A stretch of 8,595 nucleotides of DNA. It comes from a bacterium (lineage in GTDB: Bacteria > Vulcanimicrobiota > Xenobia > Xenobiales > Xenobiaceae). Position numbers and translations under genes: made by a program. Of the stretch, positions 5,885 to 8,595 are shown piece after piece. The stretch spans positions 1-8,595 of the forward strand of contig JAFSXO010000007.1 in the NCBI GenBank assembly GCA_017444045.1, written 5' to 3'. Under the pieces are notes generated by a model, which made no database searches, had not been told where the DNA came from, and saw only the letters and a list, made by a program, of their open reading frames with translations. How positions within the stretch are numbered: position 1 is the first letter of the stretch; the number at the start of each line of letters is the position of its first letter.

Positions 5885-5902
5885 CTATGCCGTAAGGTTT
5901 AG

Positions 5903-6568
5903 CTAGCGGCGCGGTTTCCCGCAGGCCGCGCAATACTCCCAGGCATCCGCGCACTTAGCTCCGCATTCCGCGCAGCAGGAGGGATCCTGGGGTATTTTTT
6001 GCCCGCAGCTGGGACAGAAGCGGAAGCTGCGCTGCCAGCTCTGGCCACAGGCACAGCGCCTAGTCTGCGGCCAGATCGCTCCAGGGCCTTTGGCGGCCAG
6101 CCAGAGCAGACTTCCGCACAGGATGCAGATCGCCCCAGACAGACCAAGGTACGCCCCCAGCTCCAGGGAACGGTGGCTTATCTGCTGCGCATCGACTATA
6201 CGCCAGGGCGGCAGACCTACCTTGATTAGCTTCACATTTATCGCCGACAGCGAGAGCTGAAGCCGGCCCAGAGCCAGCCCCACGTCCCTCGTGCATATCT
6301 GCACATCATGCCAAAGCGACAGCGATGCGCCCAGCAGGGCTGACCACGAAATCAGCAGACTGCCCCTGCCGAGCAGCGCCTGAACTGCGGCAGCAGCTCC
6401 CATAAACATCATGAGAAGTCCTGACAGGAACACTCCCCTGAGGGGAAGACTCCAGCTGCCCAGCTGCACCACGGTGTAAGGATAAAGAGGCGCAGCCAGC
6501 AAAAGCCCGCCGCCAGCGAGCAGCAGCAGCCGCGCAATCCAGAAGCACTTCAAAGCTACGCACCTCAT
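5903..6568 (-). CDS. Membrane protein with C-terminal double zinc ribbon (221 aa)
   Basis: I do not recognise a named family. Four hydrophobic segments lie at about residues 10-33, 44-66, 69-86 and 138-159. The tail carries two Cys4 zinc-ribbon patterns: C172-x-C174 with C185-x2-C188, and C199-x2-C202 with C213-x2-C216. CPSCGQ and CAACGK are typical knuckles. Such tails are common in membrane proteins and are usually cytosolic. The start is uncertain. ATG 6568 has no Shine-Dalgarno and directly abuts the U tract of the upstream terminator. TTG 6553 (reading MKCFWIARLLLL) has GAGGTG (minus strand, 6561-6566) with 7-base spacing and is at least as likely. The gene converges on the DXS-like gene, 18 bases apart, with no visible terminator between. 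It follows the Ig-like lipoprotein gene but is separated from it by a terminator, so its transcription may depend on readthrough or an unseen promoter. Confidence 0.75.
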   Translation of the reverse strand: MRCVALKCFWIARLLLLAGGGLLLAAPLYPYTVVQLGSWSLPLRGVFLSGLLMMFMGAAAAVQALLGRGSLLISWSALLGASLSLWHDVQICTRDVGLALGRLQLSLSAINVKLIKVGLPPWRIVDAQQISHRSLELGAYLGLSGAICILCGSLLWLAAKGPGAIWPQTRRCACGQSWQRSFRFCPSCGQKIPQDPSCCAECGAKCADAWEYCAACGKPRR

Positions 6569-6609
6569 AAAAAAGAACAGGCACGCTGCCGCTAAGGCTA
6601 ACGCGTGCC
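6569..6609 (-). terminator. Intrinsic terminator of the lipoprotein gene
   Basis: On the minus strand GGCACGC pairs perfectly with GCGTGCC (arms 6603-6609 and 6580-6586) around a 16-base loop that can itself form a GCC/GGC step. The stem is followed by TGTTC and six T (6569-6574). It lies 32 bases beyond the stop of the lipoprotein gene. The T run ends exactly at the ATG 6568 of the next gene. Confidence 0.8.
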
Positions 6610-6641
6610 CGCATATGCCGACAGACGCGGCTGATCAGCGG

Positions 6642-8018
6642 CTACTCGGCCGCTTCCTCATCCGCCTCAGCTTCTTCATCTTCATCAGGCACGGGCTCTT
6701 CGGTGACCGTCACCTGGCATGAAGCCTTATAGTTTGACTTGAGCAGGCTAGTCGCCGTAACCAAAGAGGTTCCGGCCTCATTGGCATTAAGAATGCCATC
6801 GTCATCTACAGACACAACAGAGGTATTGCTGCTCGACCATTTGTACTCAAAGGTGGGCAGAATTGCTCTCACGTCATCGGACCCATAGATACCGTATGCG
6901 TACAGTAACACAGAATCGCCGACGTATGCTTCTTCTTCGTCAGAGTTAAGCGCCAAGCCGGTAAGGCTAGCATCTACGACGGTTACATTGACAGAATCGC
7001 TGAATTCCTTGCCAGCGCTGGTGAACGAGGCCACAATTTTAGCGCTGTCGAGCTTGTCCTCGTCGTCGGCATCTTCCTTATTGCCCACGCCAACCACACA
7101 GCCGAGAAAATTGGTTTCGGTATAGCCAATCCTGTCGCTGGTCTCCCAGGAGGCAGCGCTGTTCAGCAGCGATGAAACGCCGTCATCCCAATTCGCCACG
7201 AACAGGATCTGCACAAAGTCGGCACCGGTAGGAATCGGCAGGGTGGATCCGATCTTACCGCTTATACCCTTAGACATAAGATCGTTTATATCGTTGGTAA
7301 AGCTGGCTGTGGTTATCTTGGCATCGGTAATATCGACAATAGCATCGTCGCTATAGGAGCCGAGAGCCGCGGTTACCGCCACATTAGGATCGACAGTGCT
7401 TAGGCAGCGGTATTTTCCCTTGGCTGTATATTTTTCTCCGTCGGAATTTGTGGCAGACAGGCGGCCGTCTGTGCCTACCGACCAGGTTGCGTACTCCGTC
7501 AGATCCTGATAGTAATGCTCTGCCGCCGTACCAAAGACAGCCATCGCGCACAGTGAGATAACATCGCCAGGACGAGCGCGCAGGTCGTTCTGCACGCTGT
7601 AATCCAGCATTTTGATCTTTTCGGCGCTCTCAAGCACCGCATCGTCAATATCCAGGGTCTCGCCAGCGACAAGCGTCACCGGGCAAGAGTAAAAGTACTT
7701 TACCTCTTTCGCATCTTCGTCATATCCGGCAACTGCCAGCGAAGTGCATCTGATAGGGACCTGATACAGCGACACATAATCGCCAATATCTTCCTTAAGC
7801 ATCGACTTTGGGCCCCAAGCGCTGGTTCCCGCAGCGGTAAACATAGAAAAATACAGACTGTCTACATCCTCGGGAAGATCAGCAAACTTAATCTTTATTT
7901 TTCCGTAAGACACTATATTATCGTTAGAAGAACTGTTCGAGCAGCCGGTAACACTGACCGTCATAATCAGCGCCAGCACAGCCGCCAGCCATACAGATAA
8001 CCTGCAGCGGTAAATCAT
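6642..8018 (-). CDS. Outer-membrane-type lipoprotein with bacterial Ig-like (Big_2-type) domains
   Basis: The start is ATG 8018, chosen for AAAGGA (minus strand, 8024-8029) 5 bases upstream; a TTG at 8039 would add seven residues without a better site. The 458-aa product has a lipoprotein signal: basic RCR, a hydrophobic stretch, then VTGC with Cys26 as the lipidated residue. Ser at +2 argues for outer-membrane sorting rather than inner-membrane retention. The mature protein is acidic and beta-rich. I see up to three Ig-like segments, at about 137-230, 235-345 and 348-439. The last is the clearest: LTGLALNSDEEEAYVGDSV, a KWSSSNTSVVSVDDDGILNANEAGTSLVTAT stretch of Big_2 pattern, and a closing VTVTEE. 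The end is a strongly acidic Glu/Asp/Ala tail. Big_2 domains are usual in surface and adhesin-like proteins. The binding partner cannot be read from the sequence. It is probably transcribed alone, given terminators on both sides. Confidence 0.82.
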   Translation of the reverse strand: MIYRCRLSVWLAAVLALIMTVSVTGCSNSSSNDNIVSYGKIKIKFADLPEDVDSLYFSMFTAAGTSAWGPKSMLKEDIGDYVSLYQVPIRCTSLAVAGYDEDAKEVKYFYSCPVTLVAGETLDIDDAVLESAEKIKMLDYSVQNDLRARPGDVISLCAMAVFGTAAEHYYQDLTEYATWSVGTDGRLSATNSDGEKYTAKGKYRCLSTVDPNVAVTAALGSYSDDAIVDITDAKITTASFTNDINDLMSKGISGKIGSTLPIPTGADFVQILFVANWDDGVSSLLNSAASWETSDRIGYTETNFLGCVVGVGNKEDADDEDKLDSAKIVASFTSAGKEFSDSVNVTVVDASLTGLALNSDEEEAYVGDSVLLYAYGIYGSDDVRAILPTFEYKWSSSNTSVVSVDDDGILNANEAGTSLVTATSLLKSNYKASCQVTVTEEPVPDEDEEAEADEEAAE

Positions 8019-8023
8019 GGCAA

Positions 8024-8029
8024 TCCTTT
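8024..8029 (-). promoter_or_regulatory. Shine-Dalgarno that sets the lipoprotein start
   Basis: AAAGGA on the minus strand lies 5 bases before ATG 8018. It favours this start over the upstream in-frame TTG at 8039. Confidence 0.7.
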
Positions 8030-8074
8030 CTGCCGTCAAGCTGACGACATGGAAACTAGATCTGTGATCAGAAT

Positions 8075-8080
8075 ATTATA
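8075..8080 (-). promoter_or_regulatory. Possible -10 box of the lipoprotein gene
   Basis: A consensus TATAAT is present on the minus strand about 57 bases before ATG 8018, just downstream of the terminator of the preceding gene. No good -35 lies 16-18 bases upstream, where the terminator's T-rich tail is found. The call rests on the -10 and the position alone. Confidence 0.35.
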
Positions 8081-8095
8081 AAAGTACAAGCTTCA

Positions 8096-8133
8096 AAATA
8101 AAGGCTCTGCAATTATTGTTCAATCACAGAGCC
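8096..8133 (-). terminator. Intrinsic terminator of the Ig-like-domain gene at the right edge
   Basis: On the minus strand GGCTCTG (8127-8133) pairs perfectly with CAGAGCC (8103-8109) around a 17-base loop, followed by the T-rich TTTATTTT. It lies about 45 bases after the stop of the rightmost gene and closes that transcript. Confidence 0.8.
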
Positions 8134-8177
8134 CTGAAGCGTTCGGCCTCCTGTTAAAAAGATCAAATCATAAGCAG

Positions 8178-8595
8178 CTATTCAATAACGGTGACCAAGT
8201 ACGTCTGAGCAGCAACCATATCGTTCAGTGATACCCTAATCAAAAGCTGACCAGGTCTAACCGCAGTAAATTCGACATCTCCTACTATATTTACTGAGCC
8301 ATCATTGAAATACTCAATTTTTGCGTCAGCAGTGACATCTTCTTGAGTGCCATCAGTATAGTTCAGATATACGGGACTATAATACATTTCACCGACATGA
8401 AGCGTGATGCCCGGATAAGGATTGCCCGGCTGCATATCATCAAGCGACAGCTCGAAGGGACGAGGCTCGCCTACCGTGACCAAGGTTTCCAAGGTATCGC
8501 CAACAGGTTCACCCTGCAGATCATGGTAAATGGGCAAATCTTCAGGAGCTGTAAGCGTGTGCCTGTAAACATCTTTAACCACAGTGCTATCAGGC
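8178..8595 (-). CDS. C-terminal part of an Ig-like (Big_2-type) domain protein, 5' end outside the window
   Basis: The frame is open through the right window edge (PDSTVVKDVY precedes the GTG at 8582), so the gene is almost certainly longer and the GTG is not its start. The visible 139 or so residues end with a Big_2-like unit: ITLHVGEMYYSPVYLNYTDG, then EDVTADAKIEYFNDGSVNIV, then FTAVRPGQLLIRVSLND and a closing VTV strand, in the family order DGs..DVT...., ..v..PG...I.v, vtV. No membrane segment or sorting signal is visible in this part. It is encoded just upstream of the Ig-like lipoprotein on the same strand, and its own terminator closes it. The two proteins are probably functionally related surface proteins, perhaps duplicates; the visible ends are similar in fold pattern but not closely in sequence. 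Confidence 0.75.
   Translation of the reverse strand, partial: PDSTVVKDVYRHTLTAPEDLPIYHDLQGEPVGDTLETLVTVGEPRPFELSLDDMQPGNPYPGITLHVGEMYYSPVYLNYTDGTQEDVTADAKIEYFNDGSVNIVGDVEFTAVRPGQLLIRVSLNDMVAAQTYLVTVIE

Noticed and set aside
6306..6614. Alternative minus-strand frame overlapping the zinc-ribbon gene start
   Set aside because: It overlaps the frame with membrane segments and zinc knuckles in another phase and spans the terminator hairpin.
8060..8080. TGTGATCAGA as a CRP-type site before the lipoprotein gene
   Set aside because: Only one half-site matches; the second half TCACA is missing at the required spacing.

Overview
The window looks like a chromosomal segment of a gammaproteobacterium. 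GC content is moderate, ATG/GTG/TTG starts are mixed, and the housekeeping order xseA-xseB-ispA-dxs is of bacterial type. The protein style (short acidic-tailed lipoproteins, membrane zinc ribbons) is compatible with an anaerobic gut lineage such as Succinivibrionaceae, but that placement is a guess. No rRNA, tRNA, CRISPR array, phage gene or transposase is visible.

Left part (1-1205, minus strand): two unrecognised genes. One is a 217-residue protein with a single N-terminal membrane segment and a GTG start. Downstream of it is a small soluble 144-residue protein whose frame runs on past its TAG toward the window edge. A short intergenic stretch (1206-1323) separates them from the divergent plus-strand cluster.

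Centre (1324-5884, plus strand): xseA and xseB (both exonuclease VII subunits), ispA (farnesyl diphosphate synthase), and, where 1-deoxy-D-xylulose-5-phosphate synthase (dxs) is expected, an intact 509-codon DXS-like frame. That frame aligns along its length with DXS but has lost every thiamine-diphosphate and catalytic motif I can place, while keeping the C-terminal transketolase-type domain. The neighbouring IspA keeps both aspartate-rich motifs but lacks about 13 residues, including the conserved lysines after the second one. Two genes of one isoprenoid module are therefore altered side by side. The gaps on both sides of xseB hold two diverged same-strand copies of a roughly 160-170 bp element, with a covarying 7-bp hairpin and a second hairpin at the 3' end.

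Right part (5903-8595, minus strand): a membrane protein with a C-terminal double zinc ribbon, converging on the DXS-like gene. Upstream of it are a 458-residue lipoprotein built of Ig-like (Big_2-type) domains and the C-terminal end of another Ig-like-domain protein. Two clear intrinsic terminators separate these three genes. The one after the lipoprotein ends directly at the first candidate start of the zinc-ribbon gene.

The main candidate for something undescribed is the DXS pseudoenzyme at the canonical dxs position beside a modified IspA. The intergenic structured repeat pair comes second.
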